The position numbers were made by a program, and so were the translations under genes. From Scleromatobacter sp964418745 (GTDB taxonomy: Bacteria; Pseudomonadota; Gammaproteobacteria; Burkholderiales; Burkholderiaceae_C): 64,000 nucleotides of DNA. The stretch lies in assembly GCA_964418745.1 (NCBI GenBank), contig CAYQMX010000002.1, positions 62,001 through 126,000 on the forward strand, written 5' to 3'. The first letter of the stretch is position 1, and every line of letters starts with the position of its first letter. Below are positions 54,297 to 62,252 of the stretch, piece after piece. Below the pieces are notes generated by a model that had not been told where the DNA came from, made no database searches, and saw only the letters and a program-made list of their open reading frames with translations.

Positions 54297-55274
54297 TCAG
54301 CGCTTGTCGCCGCCCTCCGGCCGCTTCTCGCCGCCGCGCTCGGCCGGCTGGCCTTGCGGGCGGGCGTCGCGACCTGAGGGCTCGGGGCGCACCGGCTGCA
54401 CGCGCATCTGCGGGGCGGGTTGCGCCCGCTCCTGCGGGGCTGCGGGCTGTGCGCGCCCCTGCGGCGCTGCGGGCTGTGCGCGGCCCTGCGGCGCTGCGGG
54501 TTGTGCGCGGCCCTGCGGTGCTGCGGGTTGTGCGCGGCCCTGCGGGACCGCAGGCGCCTGTCGCACGTGCTCGACCTGCGGGTCGCCGAAGCCGCCCGCG
54601 CGCGGCGTCGCCGCGGTCGGCGGCACGCCGTGGTTGTTGCCCATGCGCTGCTCCGGCAACGCGATGGCGCGGCGCTCGTGGTCTGCCTGCTCGGGCGTCG
54701 GGTTGCCGTGCGGGGTGGCGTCGAAGCGGCGCTCGCTGGCGGTGGGCGGCCTGCGGTAGTGCGAATCGCCGCCGTTGAAGCTCTCGGTGGGCGCCGGGCG
54801 CTGCGCCACCGGCTTGCGATAGACGTCGTGCACGCGGCCCGCCGGGATGTTGTTGACGGCGCTGTTGTAGCGGAAACGGCGGCCTTCCCAGCGTCCGCCC
54901 CAGTAGCCGCTGCCGGTGTACCCGTAGCCGTAGTTCAGGCCGCCGTAGTAGCCCACGTGCGAGCCCCAGTAGCCGCGATGCCAGAGATAGCCGCCGCCGC
55001 CGAAGGCCCAGTACCCCGGCGTCCACAACAGCCCGTCGCCCGGCGGCATCACCCAGGTGCCCGGCACCCAGATGTAGTCGCCGCTGGCGGCGTCCCAGGC
55101 CCAGTAGCCCGGCGTCCAGAGGTAGCCGTCGCCGGGCACCGGTGGTTGCGCGTAGAGCGGCAGCGGCGGCGGGGCGATCGTGACCGACAGCGAGACCTGC
55201 GACCAGGCGGCCAGGGGCGCCATCGTCGCGAGGACGAGGGCGAGGATCGTGCGCTTGAAGTGGGGGGCGGTCAT
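54297..55274 (-). CDS. Secreted YXWGXW-repeat protein with Pro/Gln/Ala-rich tail
   Basis: The 325-residue protein has a signal peptide (ending near AAWSQ), then four aromatic repeats of the YXWGXW type (YLWTPGYWAWD, YIWVPGTWV, LLWTPGYWAFG, YLWHRGYWGSH). These are followed by Gly/Tyr-rich sequence. The C-terminal third is low complexity and holds about five copies of QGRAQPAAP encoded by a 27-bp repeat. The repeat family is common in betaproteobacteria and probably lies in the periplasm or envelope, but its role is unknown. The start at 55274 is chosen because it begins the signal peptide and has AAGG upstream. Confidence 0.8.
   Translation of the reverse strand: MTAPHFKRTILALVLATMAPLAAWSQVSLSVTIAPPPLPLYAQPPVPGDGYLWTPGYWAWDAASGDYIWVPGTWVMPPGDGLLWTPGYWAFGGGGYLWHRGYWGSHVGYYGGLNYGYGYTGSGYWGGRWEGRRFRYNSAVNNIPAGRVHDVYRKPVAQRPAPTESFNGGDSHYRRPPTASERRFDATPHGNPTPEQADHERRAIALPEQRMGNNHGVPPTAATPRAGGFGDPQVEHVRQAPAVPQGRAQPAAPQGRAQPAAPQGRAQPAAPQGRAQPAAPQERAQPAPQMRVQPVRPEPSGRDARPQGQPAERGGEKRPEGGDKR
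54425..54545 (-). repeat. 27-bp tandem repeat in the YXWGXW gene
   Basis: About four and a half copies of a 27-bp unit encode QGRAQPAAP. The copies differ at a few third positions. The unit is a multiple of three, so copy changes stay in frame. Confidence 0.85.
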
Positions 55275-55391
55275 CGGAGTGCCTTTGGTCGTTGGGACGG
55301 CGCCGCGTGACGCTGCGGTGCTCGGCAGTCCATCGGGCAATCCGCGGGCCCGCGTCGGGTTGGCGGGCCGATCTTCGATACAGCGACTGCG

Positions 55392-55874
55392 TCAGCCGGG
55401 GCGGGGTGCGTCGTCGGCCAACGCGTCGCGCGGCCGCACCGCGCCGGCCAGCAGCGCCGCGGCCGCGGCGCCCAGGGCCGACACGCCCAGCGGGTTCTCG
55501 GCGATGGTGCCGGCGACCTGGCGCAGCGCCTGCGGACTCACCTGCTCGACGAATCGCGCCAGCTCGAACACCTGCTCGCGCGTGAAGGCGCCCAGCTCGT
55601 CCATGGGCAGCGCCGAGCCCAGGGCCCCGGCGCGGTTCAGGAGGCCGGCGAAGGCGCCCGAGGCCACGGCTACCAGCGCCAGCGGACCCAGGGGCCGCAG
55701 CAGCGTCGCCACGATGCGCGAGCGCTGCACGGCGCCCGCGCCGGCATACAGGCGCGAGGCCAGGCGCGCGGCGCGCGAGGGTTCGGTGTCGGTGGGCGGG
55801 CGCGTGGCGATGCCCAGCGCGATCGCACGGCGCGTCACCTCGGCCTCCAGGGCCGTGTCGATGTCGTTGTTCAT
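55392..55874 (-). CDS. Hypothetical protein with hydrophobic centre
   Basis: This 160-residue protein has a polar N-terminus (MNNDIDTALEAEVTRRAIAL). A hydrophobic segment (ATLLRPLGPLALVAVASGAFAGLL) and a second one near the end (VSALGAAAAALLAGAV) may span or touch the membrane. I recognise no family. The start at 55874 has GGAG at nine bases; an in-frame Met at 55892 is the alternative. It stands between the YXWGXW gene and the divergent cyo operon. Confidence 0.55.
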   Translation of the reverse strand: MNNDIDTALEAEVTRRAIALGIATRPPTDTEPSRAARLASRLYAGAGAVQRSRIVATLLRPLGPLALVAVASGAFAGLLNRAGALGSALPMDELGAFTREQVFELARFVEQVSPQALRQVAGTIAENPLGVSALGAAAAALLAGAVRPRDALADDAPRPG

Positions 55875-56128
55875 CCTTGCGTTCTCCGCCATGTTCTCGT
55901 GCAGGGATGGAGTGGGCTCCGCGGCGCCGGTTCCGCGACAGGGCGCAAGTCTATGTAAACGACCGTATCGATTCGCGCACGCCGCTGCACGGCCACCCAC
56001 GCACGGCGACCTTCGTCGACCGGCCCCTGCTGCTCGAGCGCGGTCCCGCGGTCCGGGCCCGCCGGTTGCCCCTGGCCGCGGCCGCAGGCGAACCCCGTCG
56101 CCTGCCTTTTCCGCGCGAGGAATCCGCA

Positions 56129-56941
56129 GTGCAGACCCCGGCCTGGCAGCAGGGCGTGCTGGACCCGCAAGGGCCGGTCGCCGATGCCCAACGCACGATC
56201 CTGTCCAACGCCAGCGCGATCATGGTGGCCGTGGTCGTGCCGGTGATCGTGCTGGCGCTGGCGTTCGCGTGGTGGTTCCGGGCCGGCAACCGGTGGGCGC
56301 GGCGCGATCCCGACTGGGCGTACTCGGGGGCGATCGAGCTGACCGTGTGGGCCATCCCGACGCTGGTCGTGCTGTTCCTGGGCGGCATCGCCTGGATCGG
56401 CTCGCACGCGCTGGCGCCGGCCCGTCCGCTGGCCGGCGGCGCGGCGCCGCTGGACGTGCAGGTGGTGTCGCTGGACTGGAAGTGGCTGTTCATCTACCCG
56501 GCGCTCGGCGTGGCCAGCGTCGACCGGCTGGTGGTGCCGGCCGGCACGCCGCTGCGCCTGCAGCTGACCTCGGCCAGCGTGATGAACAGCTTCTTCGTGC
56601 CGCAGCTGGGCTCGCAGATCTACACGATGGCCGGCATGACCACCACGCTGCACCTGCGCGCCGACCGCCCCGGCCGCTACGCCGGCCTGTCGGCGCAATT
56701 CAGCGGCGACGGCTTCTCGGACATGCGCTTCGACTGCGACGCGCTGCCGCCGGCCGGCTTCGAGCAATGGCTGGCGGGCGTGCGCGCCACGCCGGCCGTC
56801 CTCGACGCGCCTCGCTACGCCGAACTCGCCCGCCCCGGCGCGGCGGCGTCCGCGACCGCGTTCGGTCGGGTCGCGCCGGGCCTGTTCCAGGGCATCCTCG
56901 CCGGCGCCGCGCCGGCACGCGCGCCGCGGGCGCTGCAATGA
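56129..56941 (+). CDS. cyoA: Cytochrome o ubiquinol oxidase subunit II
   Basis: The 270-residue subunit has GVLDPQGPVADAQRTIL, two membrane helices (IMVAVVVPVIVLALAFAWWF and ELTVWAIPTLVVLFLGGI) and a cupredoxin domain. The Cu-A ligands of cytochrome c oxidases are absent (the ligand loop reads YAGLSAQFSGDGFSDM without Cys), so it is a quinol oxidase subunit. The start is GTG at 56129 with GAGGAA seven bases upstream. Unlike E. coli CyoA it lacks a signal peptide and lipobox; the open frame upstream does not supply one. It begins cyoABCD, with cyoB starting one base after its stop. Confidence 0.9.
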   Translation: MQTPAWQQGVLDPQGPVADAQRTILSNASAIMVAVVVPVIVLALAFAWWFRAGNRWARRDPDWAYSGAIELTVWAIPTLVVLFLGGIAWIGSHALAPARPLAGGAAPLDVQVVSLDWKWLFIYPALGVASVDRLVVPAGTPLRLQLTSASVMNSFFVPQLGSQIYTMAGMTTTLHLRADRPGRYAGLSAQFSGDGFSDMRFDCDALPPAGFEQWLAGVRATPAVLDAPRYAELARPGAAASATAFGRVAPGLFQGILAGAAPARAPRALQ

Positions 56942-56942
56942 C

Positions 56943-58904
56943 ATGTTCGGCCGGCTGACCGCGGACGCGCTGCCGCTGCACGACCCGATCGCGCTGGCGG
57001 CCGGCTGCATCGTGCTGCTGGCGATCGCGGGCATGCTCGCGCTGGTGACCGGCCGCGGCTGGTGGCCTGCGCTGTGGCGCGACTGGATCACCAGCGTCGA
57101 TCACAAGCGCATCGGCGTGATGTACGTGGTACTGGCGCTCGTGATGCTGGTGCGCGGCTTCGTCGACGCCCTGATGATGCGCGCGCAGCTCGCGCTGGCC
57201 GCGGGACACGCCGCGGGCTTCCTGCCGCCGCAGCACTACGACCAGGTCTTCTCGGCGCACGGCACGATCATGATCTTCTTCGTCGCGACGGCGTTCATGG
57301 TGGGGCTGATGAACTTCGCGGTGCCGCTGCAGATCGGCGCGCGCGACGTCGCCTTCCCGGTGCTGAACTCGGTGGCCTTCTGGCTCACCGCGGCCGGCGC
57401 GCTGCTGGTCAACATGTCGCTGGTCGTGGGCGAGTTCGCGCGCACCGGCTGGCTGGCCTATCCGCCGCTGTCCGAGCTGGCGTATTCGCCCGGGGTCGGG
57501 GTGGACTACTACCTGTGGTCGCTGCAGGTCGCCGGCCTGGGCACGCTGCTGGCGGGGATCAACCTGGCGACCACGATCCTGAAGATGCGCGCGCCGGGCA
57601 TGGGCTACGGCCGCATGCCCATCTTCACCTGGACGGCGCTGGCGTCCAGCCTGCTGATCGTCGCGGCCTTCCCGATCCTCGCGGCGACGCTGGGGATGCT
57701 GCTGCTGGACCGCACGCTCGGCTTCCACTTCTTCACCAACGACGGCGGCGGCAACGCGATGATGTACGTCAACCTCGTCTGGGCCTGGGGCCATCCGGAG
57801 GTCTACATCCTGATCCTGCCGGCGTTCGGCGTCTTCTCGGAGGTGATCGCCACGTTCGCGGGCAAGGCGCTGTTCGGCTACCGCTCGATGGCCGCGGCCA
57901 CGATGGCCATCTGCGTGCTGTCGTTCATGGTCTGGCTGCACCACTTCTTCACGATGGGCGCGGGCGCCGACGTCAACGGCTTCTTCGGCGTCGCCACCAC
58001 CATCATCGCGGTGCCCACCGGGGTGAAGGTGTTCAACTGGCTGTTCACGCTGTACGGCGGCACGCTGCGCTTCGAGACGCCGCTGCTGTGGGCGATCGGC
58101 TTCATCGTCACCTTCGTGGTGGGCGGCGCCACCGGCGTGCTGCTGGCCATCCCGCCGGTGGACTTCCAGCTGCACAACAGCCTGTTCCTGGTGGCCCACT
58201 TCCACAACGTCATCATCGGCGGCGTGGTGTTCGGCGCCTTCGCCGGCTACACCTACTGGTTCCCCAAGGCCTTCGGCTTTCGCCTGCACGACGGGCTTGG
58301 AAAGGCGGTGTTCTGGTGCTGGTTCGTCGGCTTCTGGCTCGCCTTCGCCCCGCTGTACGTGCTGGGCCTGGCGGGCGCGACGCGCCGCATGCAGCACTAC
58401 CCCGAGCTCGCGTGGCAGCCGTTCATGGTCGTCGCGTTCGCCGGTGCGCTGGTGATCCTCGCGGGCATCGTGCTGACGGTGGTCCAGCTGGTCGTGAGCG
58501 TGCGCGCTCGCGCGCGCCTGCGCGACGCGAGCGGCGACCCGTGGGACGGCCGCACGCTGGAATGGTCCACGCGCTCGCCGCCGCCGCCGTGGAACTTCGC
58601 GGCGCTGCCGCAGGTGGACGGGCTCGACGCGTGGCACGCGGCCAAGCGCCGCGGCGGCGCGCTGGCGGTCGCGCCAGGCGAGGGCGCGCGGCCGCTGCAC
58701 CTGCCCGCGTCCAGCGCGCTGGGCGTGACGATCGCGTTCTTCGCCTTCGGCGCCGGCTTCGCGCTGGTGTGGCACATCGCGTGGCTGGCGTGCGCCGGCC
58801 TGGCCGGCATCGCGGGCGCGCTGCTCGCGCGGGCCTGGCGCATGCACACCGAGGTCGAGGTGAGCGCGGCCGCGGTCGCGGCGTTCGACGGAGCGGGGCC
58901 GTGA
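56943..58904 (+). CDS. cyoB: Cytochrome o ubiquinol oxidase subunit I
   Basis: This 653-residue haem-copper oxidase subunit reduces oxygen and pumps protons. Quinol-site residues Arg71, Asp75, His98 and Gln101 are all present at the E. coli numbering (RGFVDALMMR, QHYDQVFSAHG), and His106 is a low-spin haem ligand. WAWGHPEVY (281-289) carries the Cu-B His and crosslinked Tyr, HH lies at 334-335 and VAHFHNVIIGG supplies the haem ligands. The gene overlaps cyoC as GTGA. Confidence 0.96.
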   Translation: MFGRLTADALPLHDPIALAAGCIVLLAIAGMLALVTGRGWWPALWRDWITSVDHKRIGVMYVVLALVMLVRGFVDALMMRAQLALAAGHAAGFLPPQHYDQVFSAHGTIMIFFVATAFMVGLMNFAVPLQIGARDVAFPVLNSVAFWLTAAGALLVNMSLVVGEFARTGWLAYPPLSELAYSPGVGVDYYLWSLQVAGLGTLLAGINLATTILKMRAPGMGYGRMPIFTWTALASSLLIVAAFPILAATLGMLLLDRTLGFHFFTNDGGGNAMMYVNLVWAWGHPEVYILILPAFGVFSEVIATFAGKALFGYRSMAAATMAICVLSFMVWLHHFFTMGAGADVNGFFGVATTIIAVPTGVKVFNWLFTLYGGTLRFETPLLWAIGFIVTFVVGGATGVLLAIPPVDFQLHNSLFLVAHFHNVIIGGVVFGAFAGYTYWFPKAFGFRLHDGLGKAVFWCWFVGFWLAFAPLYVLGLAGATRRMQHYPELAWQPFMVVAFAGALVILAGIVLTVVQLVVSVRARARLRDASGDPWDGRTLEWSTRSPPPPWNFAALPQVDGLDAWHAAKRRGGALAVAPGEGARPLHLPASSALGVTIAFFAFGAGFALVWHIAWLACAGLAGIAGALLARAWRMHTEVEVSAAAVAAFDGAGP

Positions 58905-59509
58905 GCGCCGCACCCGCCGGGGTCGCCATCCCGATCTCTGAACGCGGCCCGTCCTCGCGCCCGGTGATCGTCGCCTACGGGTTCTGGCTGTTCCTGCTCG
59001 GCGACATCATCGTGTTCGCGGCACTTTTCGCGGCCTACGCCGTGCTGGTCGGGCGCAGCGCCGGCGGGCCGACCGGGGCGCAGTTGTTCCACCGCGCGAC
59101 GGTGCTGGTCGAGACCGCCTGCCTGCTCGCCTCCAGCTTCACCTGCGCCTTGATGACGCTGGCGATCGGGCTGCGCCGCCGCGCCGCGATGGCCGGCTGC
59201 GCGGCGCTGACCTTCGCGCTGGGCGCCGCGTTCCTCGCCCTGGAGCTCGCCGAGTTCGCCCGCCTGCTCGCCCACGACGCGGGCCCCGACCGCAGCGCCT
59301 TCCTGTCGGCCTTCTTCGCGCTGGTGGGCCTGCACGGCCTGCACGTGGCGGCCGGCCTGTGCTGGCTCGCCACGATGATGGCCCAGGTGTTCACGCTGGG
59401 CTGGCGGCCTTTGGTGCAGGGTCGCCTCGCGTGCTTCGGCCTGTTCTGGCACGCGCTGGACATCGTCTGGATCGGCGTGTTCACCATCGTCTACCTGGGA
59501 GCGCGCTGA
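58901..59509 (+). CDS. cyoC: Cytochrome o ubiquinol oxidase subunit III
   Basis: The 202-residue membrane protein has the subunit III pattern of five helices, with FGLFWHALDIVWIGVFTIVYL at the C-terminus and FLGLHGLHVAAGL-like residues in the fourth helix. The start is GTG at 58901, overlapping the cyoB stop; no nearby ATG keeps the first segment. Its stop overlaps the cyoD start by one base (TGATG). Confidence 0.93.
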   Translation: MSAAPAGVAIPISERGPSSRPVIVAYGFWLFLLGDIIVFAALFAAYAVLVGRSAGGPTGAQLFHRATVLVETACLLASSFTCALMTLAIGLRRRAAMAGCAALTFALGAAFLALELAEFARLLAHDAGPDRSAFLSAFFALVGLHGLHVAAGLCWLATMMAQVFTLGWRPLVQGRLACFGLFWHALDIVWIGVFTIVYLGAR

Positions 59510-59919
59510 TGGCCGGCCACGACGACCTCGAGGCCCCGGGCGAATCGGCCAACTGGCGCAGCGGCCTCGCCAAGAGCGTGCTGGGCCTGGCGGCGTCCGT
59601 CGTGCTGACCCTGGCCTCGTTCTGGGTCGCCGGCACGCAGCAGGTCTGGACGCCGGGCGTGCCGGTGCTGCTGGCCGCGCTGGCCATCGGCCAGATGGGC
59701 GTGCACCTGGTGCTGTTCCTGCACGTGTCCAGCGGCCCGGAAAGCACGAACACCATCCTGGCACTGGCCTTCGGCGTGCTGGTCGTGGCGCTGCTGGTCT
59801 TCGGCTCGCTGGTCATCATGGCCAGCCTCGACGCGGGCATGGCGGGCGCGGACGGTGCGATGTCGATGTCGATGTCGATGCCGATGCCGATGCCGATGCC
59901 GATGCCGATGCCGCGCTAG
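59509..59919 (+). CDS. cyoD: Cytochrome o ubiquinol oxidase subunit IV
   Basis: The 136-residue subunit has three membrane helices (KSVLGLAASVVLTLASFWVAG, VPVLLAALAIGQMGVHLVLFLHV, ILALAFGVLVVALLVFGSLVIMASL), as in CyoD, which helps assemble subunit I. After the last helix, where E. coli CyoD ends, it has a tail of three Met-Ser and six Met-Pro pairs encoded by a hexanucleotide microsatellite. The tail is not part of the family and may vary in length between strains. Confidence 0.92.
   Translation: MAGHDDLEAPGESANWRSGLAKSVLGLAASVVLTLASFWVAGTQQVWTPGVPVLLAALAIGQMGVHLVLFLHVSSGPESTNTILALAFGVLVVALLVFGSLVIMASLDAGMAGADGAMSMSMSMPMPMPMPMPMPR
59860..59913 (+). repeat. ATGTCG/ATGCCG hexanucleotide tract at the cyoD 3' end
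   Basis: Three ATGTCG units are followed by six ATGCCG units, encoding (MS)3(MP)6 just before the final Arg codon and stop. Every unit contains an in-frame ATG. Confidence 0.95.
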
Positions 59920-60023
59920 ACGCGGTCGCGGCAGCAGCAGGGCAGGGTATCAACCTACTCGGCCATTCACGCCACGGTGACGTTCTGCAGGGAGAATGCC
60001 TCCCCTTTCAGGGAGAGAAGATC

Positions 60024-60551
60024 ATCAAGCACATCCGCATCCTCGCCGCCGTCCTGGCCGGCTTCTCGATCGCCGCCCACGCGCAGTCGCCCGTCGCCAG
60101 CGCGGCGCCGGACACCCACTGGAAATTCGGCGTCCAGCTCGGGTCGGTCCACGACAACGGCCGGAGCGAGCCGGACGTCCAGCTCACGTTCGGCTACGAC
60201 TTCGACAGCACGTGGTCCGTCGAAGCCCTGGCCAGCGTCAACGCGCTGTTCATCCGGGACGGGGCCTCGAACGTGGGCGCCTACGAGTTCGACAACGCCT
60301 TGGGCGCCCGGGTCCTGGCGCGACTGCCCCTGAGCGAGCGCTGGAGCCTGGTCGGCGGCCTGGGCGCCACGCAGGTCCACGAGGAACGCGGCCTGTCCTT
60401 GTACGGCGATGCGCGCTACCGCACGGGCGCGCTGGTGAGCCTGGCCGCGATGTACCGCGCCAGCCGCCGCTGGTCGATGGGGGTGGAGGCGTCGACGTTC
60501 GCACAATCGCACACGCTCAACCTGGGCCTGCGCGGCGAGCTGCACTTCTGA
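60024..60551 (+). CDS. Outer-membrane beta-barrel protein with no canonical start codon
   Basis: The frame reads as an exported barrel of about 175 residues: a signal peptide KHIRILAAVLAGFSIAAHAQ, then alternating strands (WKFGVQLGSV, VQLTFGYDFDSTWSVEALAS, RRWSMGVEASTF), ending LNLGLRGELHF with the C-terminal Phe typical of outer-membrane barrels. It loosely resembles OmpW. There is no ATG, GTG or TTG before the signal peptide; GGGAGAG stands six bases before an ATC at 60024, where Met would be expected (ATC at 60021 is the other choice). The first ATG (60273) is internal and would remove the export signal. It may use ATC, have lost its start, or reflect a base error. Confidence 0.6.
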   Translation: MKHIRILAAVLAGFSIAAHAQSPVASAAPDTHWKFGVQLGSVHDNGRSEPDVQLTFGYDFDSTWSVEALASVNALFIRDGASNVGAYEFDNALGARVLARLPLSERWSLVGGLGATQVHEERGLSLYGDARYRTGALVSLAAMYRASRRWSMGVEASTFAQSHTLNLGLRGELHF

Positions 60552-60686
60552 GCGAGCGCGCCGGGGCGCGGCACCGTCGCGCGCCATGCGCTATCGTTCG
60601 CCTTCGTCCCGCCGTGGCCGCGCGCCGCGGCATGTCTTCGCGAAGGCCCCTGCCATGACGCCTGAGTCCCTTCCGCCCGCCCGCTG

Positions 60687-61742
60687 GTGCCGCCCGTGAG
60701 CGAGGAACTCGTCCTCGTCACCGGCGGCTCGGGCTTCATCGCCCAGCACTGCATGCTCAAGCTGCTGGCGGCCGGCTACCGCGTGCGCACCACCGTGCGT
60801 GCGCTGCGGCGCGAGGCCGAGGTGCGCGCCACGCTGGCGTCCGCGGGCGCCGATGCGGGCGACCGGCTGGCCTTCGTCGCCGCCGATCTCACCGCCGACG
60901 CCGGCTGGGCCGCGGCCGTCGCGGGCTGCGACCACGTGCTGCATGTCGCCTCGCCGTTCCCGGCCGACGTGCCCCGGCACGAGGACGACCTGATCGTGCC
61001 GGCGCGCGAGGGGGCGCTGCGGGTGCTGCGCGCCGCGCGCGACGCCGGCGTGCGGCGCGTGGTGCAGACCTCGTCGTTCGCCGCGGTCGGCTACGGCCAT
61101 CCGCAGCTCGATCGGCCCTTCGACGAGCACGACTGGTCGCGGCCCGAGGGTGCGGGCATCACCGCCTATGCCAAGTCCAAGACCCTGGCCGAACGCGCCG
61201 CCTGGGACTTCATGGCGCGCGAGGGCGGCGAACTGGAGCTGGCCGTCGTCAACCCGGTGGGCGTGTTCGGGCCGGCGCTGGGGGCCGACTTCTCGACGTC
61301 GATCGAGATCATCCGCCGCATGATGGACGGTGCGCTGCCGGCGCTGCCGCGCGTCAGCTTCGGCGTGGTGGACGTGCGCGACGTCGCCGACCTGCACCTG
61401 CTGGCGATGACCCGCCCCGAGGCCGCCGGCGAGCGCTTCCTGGCGGTGGCGGGCGACTTCGTGTCCCTGCGCGAGATCGCGCTGATGCTGCACCGCCGCC
61501 TCGGCGAGGCCGCCGGCCGCGTGCCGGTGCGCGAACTGCCCGACTGGCTGCTGCGCATCGTGGCGCTGGTCGACAAGTCGGTGGCCCAGATCGTGCCCGA
61601 GCTGGGCAAGCGCAAGACGGCCACCGCCGACAAGGCGCGGCGCGTGCTCGGCTGGTCGCCGCGCCCGGCCGAGGACGCGGTCGTCGCCACGGCCGAGAGC
61701 CTGCTGCGGCTGGGCCTGCTCAAGCACGCCAGCCGGGGCTGA
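60687..61742 (+). CDS. NAD-dependent epimerase/dihydroflavonol reductase-like extended SDR
   Basis: The 351-residue protein has the extended-SDR nucleotide motif VTGGSGFIAQHCM near residue 11, HVASPFP, Ser in VQTSSFAAVGYG and catalytic Tyr-x3-Lys in AYAKSKTLAE. NPVGVFGPAL follows. It is of the dihydroflavonol-4-reductase/methylglyoxal reductase group; bacterial members reduce various ketones or aldehydes. GTG at 60687 or 60696 may be the start; neither has a strong ribosome site. A small membrane protein gene follows five bases later. Confidence 0.85.
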   Translation: MPPVSEELVLVTGGSGFIAQHCMLKLLAAGYRVRTTVRALRREAEVRATLASAGADAGDRLAFVAADLTADAGWAAAVAGCDHVLHVASPFPADVPRHEDDLIVPAREGALRVLRAARDAGVRRVVQTSSFAAVGYGHPQLDRPFDEHDWSRPEGAGITAYAKSKTLAERAAWDFMAREGGELELAVVNPVGVFGPALGADFSTSIEIIRRMMDGALPALPRVSFGVVDVRDVADLHLLAMTRPEAAGERFLAVAGDFVSLREIALMLHRRLGEAAGRVPVRELPDWLLRIVALVDKSVAQIVPELGKRKTATADKARRVLGWSPRPAEDAVVATAESLLRLGLLKHASRG

Positions 61743-61747
61743 CGCCG

Positions 61748-62245
61748 ATGCGCCTGGCCGTCGACATCGTCTTCGGCGTCGCGGTGTCGGCGGCCGTGCT
61801 GTATGCGGCCTGGCACTGGTTCGGGCCGGCCGGGCTCGCCTGGGCGATGCCGATACTGGGTGTCCTGGCCGCCTCGCTGGTGGAGATCACGACCCGCCTG
61901 CCGCGCTTCATGCGCCACCTGGCCCTGCGGCGGGTCGCTGGGCGCTACTTCGAATTCCGCGGCCGCTCGATGGACATCCACGTCGACGCCGAGGCGCGCT
62001 GCTGGGTCGCCACCGCCGACGCCCGCAAGCTGGTGGCGCTGCCGGCCGACGCGGTGCTCGCCCGCATGCTGCCGCTGGAATGCGGGCAACGCGGCGACCC
62101 GGTGCGCTGGCGCATCACGACGCAGGGGCTGGCGCAGTTCCTGGAACGCTCCACCGACGCCGACGTGCGCAAGTTCTGCCACTGGCTGGAGGTGGATGTC
62201 GCACGACCCGCGCGCAATCGCCGCGAACGCGGCATGCGCGCCTAG
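61748..62245 (+). CDS. Hypothetical membrane protein
   Basis: The 165-residue protein has two adjacent hydrophobic segments at residues 3-22 and 26-46, followed by a basic cytoplasmic region with FEFRGRSMDIHVDAEARCWVATADARKLVAL. It has no recognised domain. Its ATG lies five bases after the stop of the SDR gene, so the two are likely co-translated. It converges with the alpha/beta hydrolase gene. Confidence 0.65.
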   Translation: MRLAVDIVFGVAVSAAVLYAAWHWFGPAGLAWAMPILGVLAASLVEITTRLPRFMRHLALRRVAGRYFEFRGRSMDIHVDAEARCWVATADARKLVALPADAVLARMLPLECGQRGDPVRWRITTQGLAQFLERSTDADVRKFCHWLEVDVARPARNRRERGMRA

Positions 62246-62252
62246 CGTTGTG

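Noticed and set aside
50653..59919. A rus-like iron oxidation operon joining the cytochromes with the terminal oxidase
   Set aside because: The oxidase subunit II has no Cu-A ligands and subunit I has all quinol-site residues, so it is cyo-type. Three unrelated genes on both strands lie between.
60273..60551. A short cytoplasmic protein starting at the ATG 60273
   Set aside because: The frame upstream encodes a good signal peptide and barrel strands with a ribosome site, so this ATG is internal.
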